Shown here: piece after piece, positions 1 to 9,547 of the stretch
Layout: every line of letters starts with the position of its first letter
Position numbering within the stretch: position 1 is the stretch's first letter
Origin: Choristoneura fumiferana
Taxonomy: Eukaryota; Arthropoda; Insecta; Lepidoptera; Tortricidae
Direction: 5' to 3'
NCBI RefSeq assembly: GCF_025370935.1
Contig: NC_133491.1
Coordinates: forward strand, 11,966,858 to 12,030,857
DNA: 64,000 nt
Notes under the pieces: model-generated
Database searches by the model: none
Told to the model about the DNA's origin: nothing
Seen by the model: only the letters and a program-made list of their open reading frames with translations
Made by a program: the position numbers and the translations under genes

Positions 1-50
1 CCACAGTGAGCCCGCGGCTTTAACCAGGTCATCCGTCCATCTCGTTGGTG
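1..50. repeat. Interspersed repeat fragment in the RhoGEF intron
   Basis: The first 50 bases resemble text seen again around 24951-24985 and 25108-25135 (shared phrases such as GGCTTTAACCAG and GGTCATCCGTCCAT). It is therefore a dispersed repeat and not part of an exon. Positions 51-179 are AT-rich intron leading to a splice acceptor at 178-179. Confidence 0.45.
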
Positions 51-179
51 GACTTATTTAACTACTGTACGTTAACTACTGAAGCACGAATTTTTATATA
101 TTTAGAAGCATATTTCGCAACTAGTATAATATTAGCTCCTGAATATTGCACTACTTTATTACTAATCAAAATTTTCCAG

Positions 180-491
180 ACCATCACATCCCGACCACAA
201 ACTGCTATTAGAGGCTCAAAAAGAAATTCACGAACTGCTAGAACTAATAAACTGTACAGAAAGAGAAAGTTTAGAACTGGAGCAGCAACAACAGACGCTA
301 AGAGACCTAGAGCAAATGATCGAGGGTCTATCTAATTTGGCTGTAGCTGAGAGAATGTTTTTAAGACATGAGACGGTCTCCATGCTATCTGCGCAGGGCA
401 CTATTAAAGATAGAGCCCTGTTTCTATTTAACGATATTCTGCTTATAACGAGTGTGAAGAGACGGACAGGGACTATGAAGAAACCCATTCC
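180..491 (+). CDS. ARHGEF17: RhoGEF exon 1 of window: end of DH domain and start of PH
   Basis: The acceptor is TTTTCCAG at 172-179 and the donor GTAAGT starts at 492. The first base completes a codon from an upstream exon, and two bases remain at the end. The encoded stretch includes HPDHKLLLEAQKEIHELLEL, typical of the last DH helices, followed by an EQQQQTLRDLEQMIEGL helix and the first PH strands (FLRHETVSM, then ALFLFNDILLI). Confidence 0.93.
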
Positions 492-3400
492 GTAAGTAAT
501 TTTAATATAGCAGCAGTAAAAATGTTTGTAGTGCTAGCGTAACAGTGCTTCGTTTTATAAATATTTATGTTTTCTATTGCAGAACATACCAAAGTAATAT
601 AGCAAGTCAGATGGAAGGTAATAAGTACAAAATGTTAATGAGGATATCATTGGCTGATCTTGATATTGTTAAAGGTATGTCAAAACATTTAAATGTAAAT
701 GTAATTAAGAAAAAACATGATATAAATTAGAGACTGCTTTAGTTTCACCAGACTATCATAAAATGAGTAAATGAAAGTGAAATTATTTTTAATGTTACAG
801 CAAAAGATGAAAATCTAAGGCGGATAATGAATGAAGTGGAAACGTTGACACAAGACGTAAATACTCTTACTCTGATTTCTGAAAAAGTGGCTGCCTTACA
901 CACACCCCACTTACATTTAGAAGAGATAGTCAGAGATATGCTACATAGTATGAATAGGCAATTGTCGGAGAGACAGAATAGTGATACGCAGCTGTGTTAT
1001 ATGGAGATAAGTTTAAATACTACGTAAGTTTTGAATTTATACAATTTAGATCACTAATAATTAGAGTAAAGAATTTGTCACTTTACTTTAACTTACGATT
1101 AAAACGTAAAATGAGTAGATAATTTGGCTGACTTTAATGTGTTGAATTTTAAGTAACAGAATCAATTTGATATTTCAGAACTGGACCAGAAAATCTTACA
1201 ATAATATTTCCAAAGACAGACAAGAGGAGCAGTTGGGAGGAATTGATCAATGAAACAAAACAGAAACTATGTAAGTTAAACTAGCAATTTTACTGGTTTT
1301 GTACAAACTAATTGTCAACATAATAAAAGGGTAGTATAGCAGGATAGCCCTTGAAAAATTGCCCCAAAGTTTTGAGTTTGAAACGATGGACAAACGATTC
1401 CTTTTAAGGATTTTTATAACACTACGCACAAAATAAACACTGCTCCCAGGGAGGTCACGGCAGCAAATTAACCCTAAAACTGCTTTATTTATTTTTCTCC
1501 GAAAATATGCAATTGATGGATTTCAAATTTTGTACAAATATTTTTGTGACCAACAATAATATTTAAAAAAATATGGGTCCCCCTTTTCATATATTTTTTC
1601 GACTATCACTATTTTTTTCACAAATATGCATCAACATCTATTCCACATATTTTCCAAGTTTCATAAGCTTAGCTCAGGTGCAACACTGCGAAATGAATAT
1701 AAATGTACTATTTACTTTAATTTCAGGTGTATACGGACAAGAACGACCTGCACCGGAGTTTCTGTCTCCTGTACCGATAAGAAAGACTCGTGCGGGCTTA
1801 CAGTTCACGTGCGCTGCGCCTACGCTGCCGCCCAAAGGCCAGTCGCCCGACGTTTGGGTAAGAAAATGTGTTTCCTTTGCAGCGTTATCATCATTAGAAA
1901 ACTAGGACATAGAGATATTTTCTGTTCCGTTTTTAGCTTTAAGAAATATTTGTTAAGTTTTTTTTCTTACTGTTCTTTTTGTTGCCTGTACGATTACTTG
2001 CATTGTCATCAAACTACATAATTAAAACTGACCAGACTGATTCAAGTTGACTAGTAGAGATCCCATAAAGGGATAACTCCGCCTTTGTACAAGTATCTTA
2101 AAGTTTATCAATTGTATTTTCTTTCTTTTTCTTTTGTGCAATAAAGAGTTTACATAAATACTAATTCAGTACCAAGTTTCAAATCAGTGCCATTAACCAC
2201 TAAAGAGTTTGATGCAAAAACGATCTTGGTCGGATCCCCAAAATTTCGCAATTTTTTTGTTACCAGACTTATTTACTTAGTTAAATTTCCGAACCACAAC
2301 AAACGTACACACTGACGTTACAAGTGAAAATGAAAATGAAAGTTTGTAATGACTTACAATCATCATCATCATTCCAGCCTAGACATGGCCTTCTGCTGGC
2401 CACATGCATCTTCTCAAAATAAGAAGGTTAATTGATTTGAACAGGTTTTAAAATTCCATCTTACTCTCTAATTTTTAGGTCTGCAACAGCGACGGTTACG
2501 TAGGTCAAGTGTGCGTACTGACACTGTCACCGAAGCCGCAAGTTACGTCCTGCAATGGAGTATGCAACGCGAGGATCTTATGCGTCGCCTGCATTCCTCC
2601 TGCGCCTGCGCTTACCAGACAACAGACTGTTGACATACCGTGAGTTGAACTTCGTAGCAATATTTGTTTCATTGTATTGACAAGAGCTAGAATCCTTAAG
2701 TCAACGAACGTTTTCTGTCAAAATTTCTGGTTAATACGCTACGGATTGTATTTCAGAAGTACGAGCTCACTAAACAGCACCAGTTCAGTTAAACCCGGCA
2801 TCAGCATATCGGACCCAGATGATAGCTGCAAGAATATTCGACTGGACAGGTACTTAAAAAAAATTACCATCAAACCGATTTTATAGATGATAGAAATAAT
2901 TGTGGAGATACTGTTAGACTACCAGAGGGAACAATTGAGCAGATTTTTTTGATATTAAATTAAAAAGCTTCAAGTTCCATAATAGATAGGCTAATGTTTT
3001 CGATGTCCATTACATTACGAGTAGGTACACTATCCTTTCAACCACACACTACACATTGACGAGTTCGTATGTAACACTTGGTAGAGCTCTGTTGCAGTGA
3101 GCATTTGTCAAACTTATCAAAAAAAAAATTGATAAAGACTAGAGGCTCCCTGCGACAGAATTCTACCGAGTCACGTACGAACTTGTCAAAGGATGGACTG
3201 GATCGCTTTATAGCAAAACTAGTTGCATACTAATTCTACTTCTATGTTCCTTACTTCTATTTATTTCTTCGGCGTGTTTTCTCCGAGCATGTACCAGCAT
3301 ACCTCACATCTGCATTTAATGTTATTACTTGTCTTCAGCTCCTCATCTAGCGATGACGACGACGACGGCTCATCGACCAGTGAAAACCAGGACGCACAAT

Positions 3401-6400
3401 CCGAACGCAGTCACGAATCAGCTAATATCCGACTTCACAGCAGTTTAACTGCTTCCCTGAGCCATAGAACTACCCTCACTCCTAACCATAGCAAGAGTCT
3501 GAGCACACCACACACAGGCCAGAACATGCCGGTGCATCCTGTGATGAAGTCGAATTCTAACCCAGCTGTTGATAAACAAGCGATGGGAATTACTTCAGGT
3601 GAGATCCTTTTTATTCTGAAGTATTTTTCATTCGTTTTTTACTGTTTATCTCCGCTAAATGTTTTTAGAATTTATTAATTACCTTAGGATCTATTCTACA
3701 TGTTTTGAAGTATGTATTTAAAGTTGTCTTTATTGAAAATCTCTTCTATGTAGAACCTAACGATAGTCAGATTATGTATGTCTAGTCTTTTATTGTTATT
3801 ACTGATTATGCCTTTTAATTCCAGTAGAGTAACTTCTTTTTCACACGTTTCCATTTTATGTAGAAGTTGAGATATTCCGTCGTATTTTTCGATATTTAAT
3901 TATTGTTTCTCCTTCTTTACATAACCTACTTAACCTTATAAAACCTTTCTACGCATCGGCTTTCAAAAACAGGGCGTTCTATATTGGGTATGACATTTTA
4001 AGCACTTTTGCATGAATTTTATTACATTACCTCAGTCCTAAAATTAGTTGTAAGATATCTTATACTTAATATTTTACTCTTAACGCAATTATTAAAAATA
4101 TTTGTCACAATTTCTCGGACCTATTTCATTCATTTTGAAAAGTTCTTTGAAAGTAACAGCATCTTTTTAATTCACCAGATTTGTAATTCTTAAACAAATT
4201 ATGCTTGAACTTTTTAAACAATAAGTTCTTTATTCCATACAATTTAACAATTCCTTGGCTACCTACTTGAATTGATTCCTGTGGTCATTATGAGACATAC
4301 ATAAAGTCCTGAAGCAGTTAATTACCAAACAGTACAGCCAACGAGAAACACTGATTGATAATCTACGGTCATCGATCTGTCAAATACGAGTTGCAAACTA
4401 GATTTGAAGAAATTAAGATGCAAAAAAGAGTTATTACATAAGAGCTTCCACTACTCCCAGGGACCCTCTCATCACCAGCGAGTCGCCAGTCTTCAGAGGA
4501 TAGTGGGTCATCTGCCAACCAGCCGACCATGTGGTTGGGTACGGAAGACGGCTGCATCCACGTCTATAACTGCCTGGACAACATTAGAATAAAGAAGAAC
4601 AAGGTTAAGCTACAGCACAACTCAGGAGTTCATTCCATTGTGTAAGTATACCTCAGTAGGTAGCTTGAAACAAAAAAGGAGAATTTTATATTGATAAAAA
4701 AGAAAAATATGAGACTTAGTTGAGCTCCCATTGCTGAAACCCCAGTGAACTTAGTATTGGGAGAGTCACTTAATACATAATTTGGGTTAAATTGTGACAT
4801 GTTGAGGTGATCGATATTTTCACTCTACTTGTAATGTATGTTGCGTACTATATTCTTGAATCCTTAATTCTAACGACAGTATGTCTTCTTAAATTTGCAT
4901 ATTGCTATCTGGAGTGTAATGTAAAAGTGATTGCTTTCAAACCATTTTCTTGTTCATCCATTTTAGGTACATGGAAGGAAAGGTATTCGTTGCGCTCGGA
5001 AACGGTGACCTGGTGGTTTACTGCAGAGATATAGGTAAGTTTCTATTTTCTGTGCCTAATTGTAGGTAACTATAATACATATTCAATAACGAACTAACCA
5101 CTTTCTTGTGTTCAAATATGGTCTTGTTAGCTTCCATCTAACCTAATACCAGCTACTTTATCCTAACATACTTCCAGACTAATTATATAGTTTGTTAAGT
5201 TTACCACAAGGGACACTAATAAATCCGCCATTACTCCTTACCTAGTTAATGTATTAGGAATTTTCAATGTAGAGGTAGTGTAACACTAAGTACAACATCT
5301 TCCTGTGAATTGTGCATTTGTACTTTAATAAGTTACGAGTACATTCACAACTGCTTGTTTAAATATTAATCGTCTTGGAAAAGGTGGCGTAGTCTACAAA
5401 CCGCAATATTCCGAATGATGAATATGTTGATCTTCTGCTTTCCAGATAGTTCTTGGACCGAGCGTTCGACGATTCCGGTTGGCACAGGCAGTACCCCTGT
5501 CAGTAGCATGCTGCTCTCAGGCGGCAAGCTCTGGTGCGCCACGCACTCTTCTATCAAGATCATAAACCCGCACACGTTGCAGGTTAGTATTGTAGTGTTG
5601 CACGTTAGACGATAGGGGATACAATAGATGGGGAGAATTGATGGTTAAAATGTAAGTTTAATTTATTGACGATGCCGGTTGCTGGAGAAAAAAAAACCGA
5701 AAAAAGCGGGGAGATCATAATTTAAAAACAAACATTATTAAAATATTTCATCGTACGGAACCCTCTGTTCGCAAAGTTCACTCGCACTTGTCTGATTTGT
5801 CTTCTCTCTCTATGATACGCCGTTTAACAGAGAACGATACTAAATGCAACCTGTCTTGCCTATTTCAGGTGGACGAAACATTCCAAATAAGTTCAGAAAC
5901 AAAACCGATCAGCCACATGGCAGTGGCTGGGGGGTCCATATGGCTGTCGCTGCACAACGCCGCACAGCTGCGATGCTATAATGCTTCCACGAGGGAGCAA
6001 TTGGCTGAGATCAACATAACACCGCAAGTCACTAAGATGCTACACGGTAATTCTACTTCGATTTAGAGGAATGATATGGCTCTGAGACGTGGTCCTTGAC
6101 TGTTGTCCTCTTAGATAAGTACTCAAGTCACGCAACGAGAGAGCTATGGTCAACCTCAATTTGAAAGAAATATTTACATTTTTTTTATTCGGCTGGATGG
6201 AAAACGAGCAAGTGGGTCTCCTGATGGTAAGAGATCACCACCGCCCATAAACAACTGCAACACCAGGGGTATTGCAGACGCGTTGCCAACCTAGAGGCCT
6301 AAGATGGGATACCTCACGTGCCAGGAATTTCACCGGCTGTCTTACTCTCCACGCCGAAACACAACAGTGCAAGCACTGCTGCTTCACGGCAGGATTAGCG

Positions 6401-7750
6401 AGCAAGATGGTGAAACCTTGCACAAGGTCCTACCACCTGCAGACTAACGTATGGACAGTAACACACACATCGAACTCAAATAAGTTTTTGTTAAAAATTA
6501 CATTTTTAATACAAGCTTTTTTGCTGAATGTACTTTTCGTTGACTGTTCTTGCATTTTCATCCAAGCTACATTTCCGTACCAAATTTCAAGTCGATTCCA
6601 TTAACCGTTGGGGAGTTCCGTTTTGCGGAGACGATCCTGGCCGGTCTGCCAAGATTTCACTACCGGATTATTATGTTGTCACCAGATTTACATAAGTATG
6701 CCAAATTTCAAGTTAATCGGACCACCGGAAGTGGGTCAAATTTAGCTTCCAAGATTTGACCTAAACAAACATAAATATTTAAACAGGGCAAGGTAATAAA
6801 AATAAAATTGACATAATCATAAAGCAAGCGCAGCGTAGGACGTTCACCGCCGATATGGATGGCTGACCTGTAGGCTCTGGCACTCGCAATCGCATTCACC
6901 ATCTCTTTGTATCCTCATCTTATACCATGTGACAGAAAGAAGTGGTGAAAATGATAGTAGTTCCAAGTGCGTTAGACAATAAAGTCTCGGGTTAAAGGTT
7001 CACGGTGTATGCAGGCCGCTTCCGATCGAAGCAACTGGAGGTCTTTGGGGTCTATGTCCAACAGTTTATGTTACCGTTTTTCTTCCAGGTTGCGACGACA
7101 TAATCCGCCAGCACAAGGCAGCGTGTCTTCGCGTGACTGCTCTGCTGGCGCACCGCGACACTCTCTGGGTTGGAACGAGCGCTGGAGTGCTGCTCACGGC
7201 ACCGCTTCACAATTCTCCTAATACTCGCACTGGCGTGTTCACTGTGCCTACTCTTACAGGTTGGTACACTTAGGCACTTGAGTTTGCAGGTTGAGTGTAA
7301 CTAAGATTAAGGGGGATGACCTGGTTAAAGCCGCGGACTCACGGTGGATGCCATGATGGAAGAATGGAGGACAGTATATGTAGATACCTACCTATCAATC
7401 TAATTTACCTAGTCAAAAGTTGTCGCGCATATTATTCACCCATAAATATCATGATTCCAGGTGTAACCTACGGACATACCGGTCACGTTAGATTCCTGAC
7501 CATAGTAGAAAACCCAGCACCTCAGAAACAGCCAGCAAAACCAACGCAGACGACCCTCAAAACGAAAGCTTTGACCAGACGATCAGTCAATATCGATAAA
7601 CTTCAAAAACAGGCAGAAACCACGCAAACAAATAAGGAAACCTTGATTATATCGGGTGGAGATGGCTACGAGGACTTTAGGAGTTCGAGCATGACGGAAG
7701 ACGCAGGGAGAGAGGACTCCACCAATCATCTCCTTCTGTGGAGAGTCTGA
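180..7750 (+). CDS. ARHGEF17: Rho guanine-nucleotide exchange factor, ARHGEF10/17 family (3' part, 14 exons)
   Basis: Joining 180-491, 583-674, 801-1023, 1179-1270, 1727-1857, 2479-2639, 2757-2849, 3339-3598, 4461-4641, 4967-5034, 5446-5582, 5869-6046, 7089-7259 and 7461-7750 gives one open frame of about 795 residues. Every junction is GT-AG and the phases agree through all 13 introns. The family activates Rho GTPases by exchanging GDP for GTP at the cell cortex and cytoskeleton. In order, the sequence shows the last DH helices, a PH domain (motif DRALFLFNDILLITS), an acidic Ser/Asp linker, and a WD40-like propeller with PTMWLGTEDGCIHVY and GVTYGHTGHVRFLTIV. The C-terminus STNHLLLWRV, as I recall it, points to ARHGEF17 over ARHGEF10. 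The start and most of the catalytic DH domain lie left of the window. Introns carry MITE and retroposon insertions but no coding lesion is visible. Family confidence is high; the paralogue choice is from memory of motifs. Confidence 0.93.
583..674 (+). CDS. ARHGEF17: RhoGEF exon 2: PH domain strands
   Basis: Acceptor CTATTGCAG precedes 583 and donor GTATGT starts at 675. It codes about 30 residues including MEGNKYKMLMRISLADLDIV, which continues the PH domain. It begins with one codon base and ends with one. Confidence 0.92.
801..1023 (+). CDS. ARHGEF17: RhoGEF exon 3: PH domain helix region
   Basis: Acceptor AATGTTACAG ends at 800; donor GTAAGT starts at 1024. The 74-residue segment reads through LRRIMNEVETLTQDVNTL and a helical SEKVAALHTPHLHLEEIV run. 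It carries two bases in and two out. In this family it sits between the PH core strands and the following NLTIIFP strand. Confidence 0.92.
1179..1270 (+). CDS. ARHGEF17: RhoGEF exon 4: last PH strand and C-terminal helix
   Basis: Acceptor GATATTTCAG ends at 1178; donor GTAAGT starts at 1271. Thirty residues run from TGPENLTIIFPK to SSWEELINETKQKL. This has the form of the closing PH strand plus the W-containing C-terminal helix of the family. Confidence 0.92.
1727..1857 (+). CDS. ARHGEF17: RhoGEF exon 5: linker into the propeller
   Basis: Acceptor TTTAATTTCAG ends at 1726; donor GTAAGA starts at 1858. It encodes APEFLSPVPIRKTRAGLQFT, a strongly conserved family stretch, and ends in phase 0 after a Trp codon. 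Confidence 0.93.
2160..2425. repeat. Intronic repeat fragments (intron 5)
   Basis: 2165-2265 resembles the degenerate repeat seen at 6540-6770 and 8905-9095 (shared CCAAGTTTCAA...CCATTAAC...GGAGTT-like order and GATCYTGGYCGG). 2359-2425 is a reversed LINE/SINE tail (CATCATCATCATTCCAGCCT then GGCCTTCTGCTGG). Both are old and neither contributes to the coding sequence. Confidence 0.5.
2479..2639 (+). CDS. ARHGEF17: RhoGEF exon 6: first propeller blade
   Basis: Acceptor CTAATTTTTAG ends at 2478; donor GTGAGT starts at 2640. The 53-residue segment (VCNSDGYVGQVCVLTL to ALTRQQTVDIP) has a W/S-D-G-x-V-x-V-L blade pattern and is Cys-rich. Confidence 0.92.
2757..2849 (+). CDS. ARHGEF17: RhoGEF exon 7: Ser-rich loop
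   Basis: Acceptor TTGTATTTCAG ends at 2756; donor GTACTT starts at 2850. It encodes a low-complexity STSSLNSTSSVKPGISISD loop. It is supported mainly by splice sites and by keeping the frame into exon 8. Confidence 0.85.
3056..3189. repeat. Imperfect inverted repeat (foldback/MITE) in RhoGEF intron 7
   Basis: Left arm 3056-3102 and right arm about 3143-3189 are reverse complements with a few mismatches (TTGACGAGTTCGTATGT against TTGACAAGTTCGTACGT). They are separated by an A-rich centre that itself pairs (AACTTATCAA / TTGATAAAG). A candidate small MITE; no clear target duplication was found. Confidence 0.6.
3339..3598 (+). CDS. ARHGEF17: RhoGEF exon 8: acidic/Ser-rich disordered insert
   Basis: Acceptor CTTGTCTTCAG ends at 3338; donor GTGAGA starts at 3599. 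The 86 residues open with SSSSDDDDDGSSTSENQ and are rich in Ser, His and Asn. They form a disordered loop within the propeller region. One base in and one base out keeps the frame. Confidence 0.88.
4461..4641 (+). CDS. ARHGEF17: RhoGEF exon 9: propeller blade with the TMWLGTEDGCIHVY motif
   Basis: Acceptor CTACTCCCAG ends at 4460; donor GTAAGT starts at 4642. The segment PTMWLGTEDGCIHVYNCLDN is the clearest family signature in the gene and is followed by a basic IKKNKVKLQH strand. Confidence 0.95.
4967..5034 (+). CDS. ARHGEF17: RhoGEF exon 10: short blade exon
   Basis: Acceptor TCCATTTTAG ends at 4966; donor GTAAGT starts at 5035. The 22-residue exon YMEGKVFVALGNGDLVVYCR has a typical V-x-V-A-L-G-x-G-x-L-x-V-Y propeller repeat. 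Confidence 0.93.
5446..5582 (+). CDS. ARHGEF17: RhoGEF exon 11: propeller blade
   Basis: Acceptor GCTTTCCAG ends at 5445; donor GTTAGT starts at 5583. It encodes VSSMLLSGGKLWCATHSSIK, a blade with the K-L-W-C-A strand of the family, and ends in phase 0. Confidence 0.93.
5869..6046 (+). CDS. ARHGEF17: RhoGEF exon 12: propeller blade
   Basis: Acceptor GCCTATTTCAG ends at 5868; donor GTAATT starts at 6047. It encodes ISHMAVAGGSIWLSLHNAAQ and a following helix-like REQLAEINITPQVTKML. The next intron (6047-7088) is the one filled with retroposon sequence. Confidence 0.93.
6183..6442 (-). mobile_element. Retroposon, family C (poly-A on minus strand)
   Basis: The element reads TTTTTTATTCGGCTGGATGG through GATGGTAAGAGATCACCACC to GGTCCTACCACCTGCA. 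The same sequence recurs at 27196-27450, 28160-28425, 51520-51772, 53030-53311 and 59669-59938. The T run at its left end in several copies is an A-tail of a minus-strand retroposon. It lies in RhoGEF intron 12, immediately before another repeat. Confidence 0.75.
6480..6775. repeat. Repeat family E in RhoGEF intron 12
   Basis: This stretch is shared in degraded form with 8905-9095 and, at its start, with 31960-32130 and 56950-57120 (GTTTTTGTTAAAAATT-type opening, then AGCTTTTTTGC). It is an old dispersed element of unknown class. With the adjacent retroposon it makes up most of the 1-kb intron. 6776-7088 shows no further recognisable feature apart from the splice acceptor. Confidence 0.5.
7089..7259 (+). 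CDS. ARHGEF17: RhoGEF exon 13: propeller blade
   Basis: Acceptor TTTTTCTTCCAG ends at 7088; donor GTTGGT starts at 7260. The stretch CLRVTALLAHRDTLWVGTSA followed by GVLLTAPL is the well-conserved V-T-A-L-L...L-W-V-G-T-x-x-G-V-L blade of ARHGEF10/17 proteins. Confidence 0.95.
7461..7750 (+). CDS. ARHGEF17: RhoGEF exon 14: last blade and C-terminus
   Basis: Acceptor ATGATTCCAG ends at 7460; the stop codon TGA is at 7748-7750. It encodes GVTYGHTGHVRFLTIVENP, a polar linker, then a SGGDGYEDFR strand and the terminal STNHLLLWRV. The propeller closes in this exon. Confidence 0.95.
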
Positions 7751-7909
7751 AAGAATTTTAAGGCCTACAGGGTTAACAGTTATGATCAAGGCCGACGATA
7801 AATGGCGCGCTCTTGGTCTCTCCGAACGCGCTAGATGGCGACTCGGAGACTTTGGAATTGACGTTTTATTTGTGTTTTCGAATGTGATTTTAATGTCTCG
7901 AAGACACTG

Positions 7910-7915
7910 AATAAA
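7910..7915 (+). promoter_or_regulatory. Polyadenylation signal of the RhoGEF gene
   Basis: AATAAA lies 160 bases after the stop codon, followed within 20-30 bases by a T/G-rich stretch. A second AATAAA is at 7995-8000. The first is the more likely end of the 3' UTR. Confidence 0.6.
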
Positions 7916-7934
7916 GAGCCTAATGTTGTTTAAA

Positions 7935-9490
7935 ATGTTTTCGAATGTTATTATTCCAGCTTTTAATTTAGATCGATGTACGCTAATCTAATGAAATAAA
8001 ATATATTATTAAACGTTAAAAATGTGTTGCGCTTGCGAGCGTGGGTTAATGTAGGATTTTGAGATTATTAACGATTAATTAAGGCATTAAATGTCATTAT
8101 CACCCCGCGGCCATACTTATTAGGATACCAAATAATCGAAATTCTGAAAGGTATAACAATTAACAGTATTATTATACGGAATCGTGTTGACGCATGTTGA
8201 TTAAATGATATGACCTGTTAAGTACCTTATTATGGACATTTTATAATATCTAATTGAAGTGTTTTAGAGTTGTTTACACAAATAGCATATCAGTCAAGTT
8301 GTGAATGTTCAATAGATGTGATTTCGTGAACCAAATTAAATTAGACGATCCGCTTAAAAGTATTAATTTCGGTGATGTTACTTGAATAGCAGAAACGTAA
8401 GTGATAACCACCAATTTTAAATGTTTTACTAAATTTTTTACCACACGAAAAATATTAAATGAAAATTCTTAAAGATATTAAGGAATATGCCACATGAATT
8501 GATAATTTTGTGATGATTGCTCAAAAATCATTGACGTTATCTATTGAGAGCAAATTTAATAAAATAGGATGTCTGAACGTATCCTATATTATGATATTGC
8601 AGTAATAAAAGAAAGCCACACTAAACTGATTTTTATTTTGAACACCCAAGGGCCTACGCTAGCTGACGCGGTTTGCACGAAGCGGTTCGACGCCTTTTGA
8701 AAAGTATAGGTAGCATGAGCTGCGCTAACTGCACGTGGGAGAAAACAGTGAGGAAATCTGGATATGGATGCACTTGCGAAATAGTTCAATGGTGTGTGTC
8801 AAGATCCCAATCTTCACCGAACCCACGTGGTAACTACACTCCAAGCTTTTTCATTCAGAGTGGAAACCTCTGTGCCCGGAGATAGGCTAAGTATGCAAGA
8901 CATTTTTAAAACAAGCTTATTTGGCTGTCCCTACTTTCTATTGACTATACTTGCAGATCTGTTCCAAGTTTCAGTATTAGTATGCCATTAACTATTCGGG
9001 AGTTCTCTAATGCGGAGATGATCCTTGCCGGGCCATCAGAATACTATTAACAGATTATCGTATTCCCAGTGGACCCATATGTGAAAATATAAAACTGTAG
9101 GTCTGCTGAGATTGGAGATAGGATCTGAACCTCCAAAACCCTTGTTCCACTGGCAAGAAAGCGCCCTAAGCCGTAAAGTTAAGATAAGGTTAAGTAAGGT
9201 AAGATAAGGTGTTAATAATGGCCCAAGTCTTGAGGACGTGTTATTTGTTCAATGCGAGGTAGTCAGGAGGACAGCACAGCTGGTATCTGGAAGCACAGGT
9301 CATGTATTAGGCAATCGTTGGACTTGCCTTTTCAAAATATACTTCCTTGTCTATTTGGGGAAAAGGGCTAACGTTAATTATTCAAACCAAATCACAAAAA
9401 AAGCAATAAAATTTTATAATTTCTCGTTACATAGATCTTTTGTGAAAATTTACAACTTTAGGTACTTATACATTACTTGTTTTTTTTTGT
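7935..9490. other. Intergenic region between the RhoGEF and natalisin genes
   Basis: The two genes converge here (RhoGEF plus, natalisin minus). About 8784-8885 is a worn SINE-A 3' part and 8905-9095 a worn family E repeat. Around 9175-9215 there is an AAGRTAAGGTT-like run. I see no gene in it. Confidence 0.55.
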
Positions 9491-9494
9491 TCAT

Positions 9495-9500
9495 TTTATT
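9495..9500 (-). promoter_or_regulatory. Polyadenylation signal of the natalisin gene
   Basis: TTTATT on the plus strand is AATAAA on the minus strand, about 48 bases past the natalisin stop codon. This is a suitable distance for a compact 3' UTR. Confidence 0.6.
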
Positions 9501-9547
9501 TGGTATAACTTATGTCAATAGGAGTCTAAGTATTTATATTATAAACT

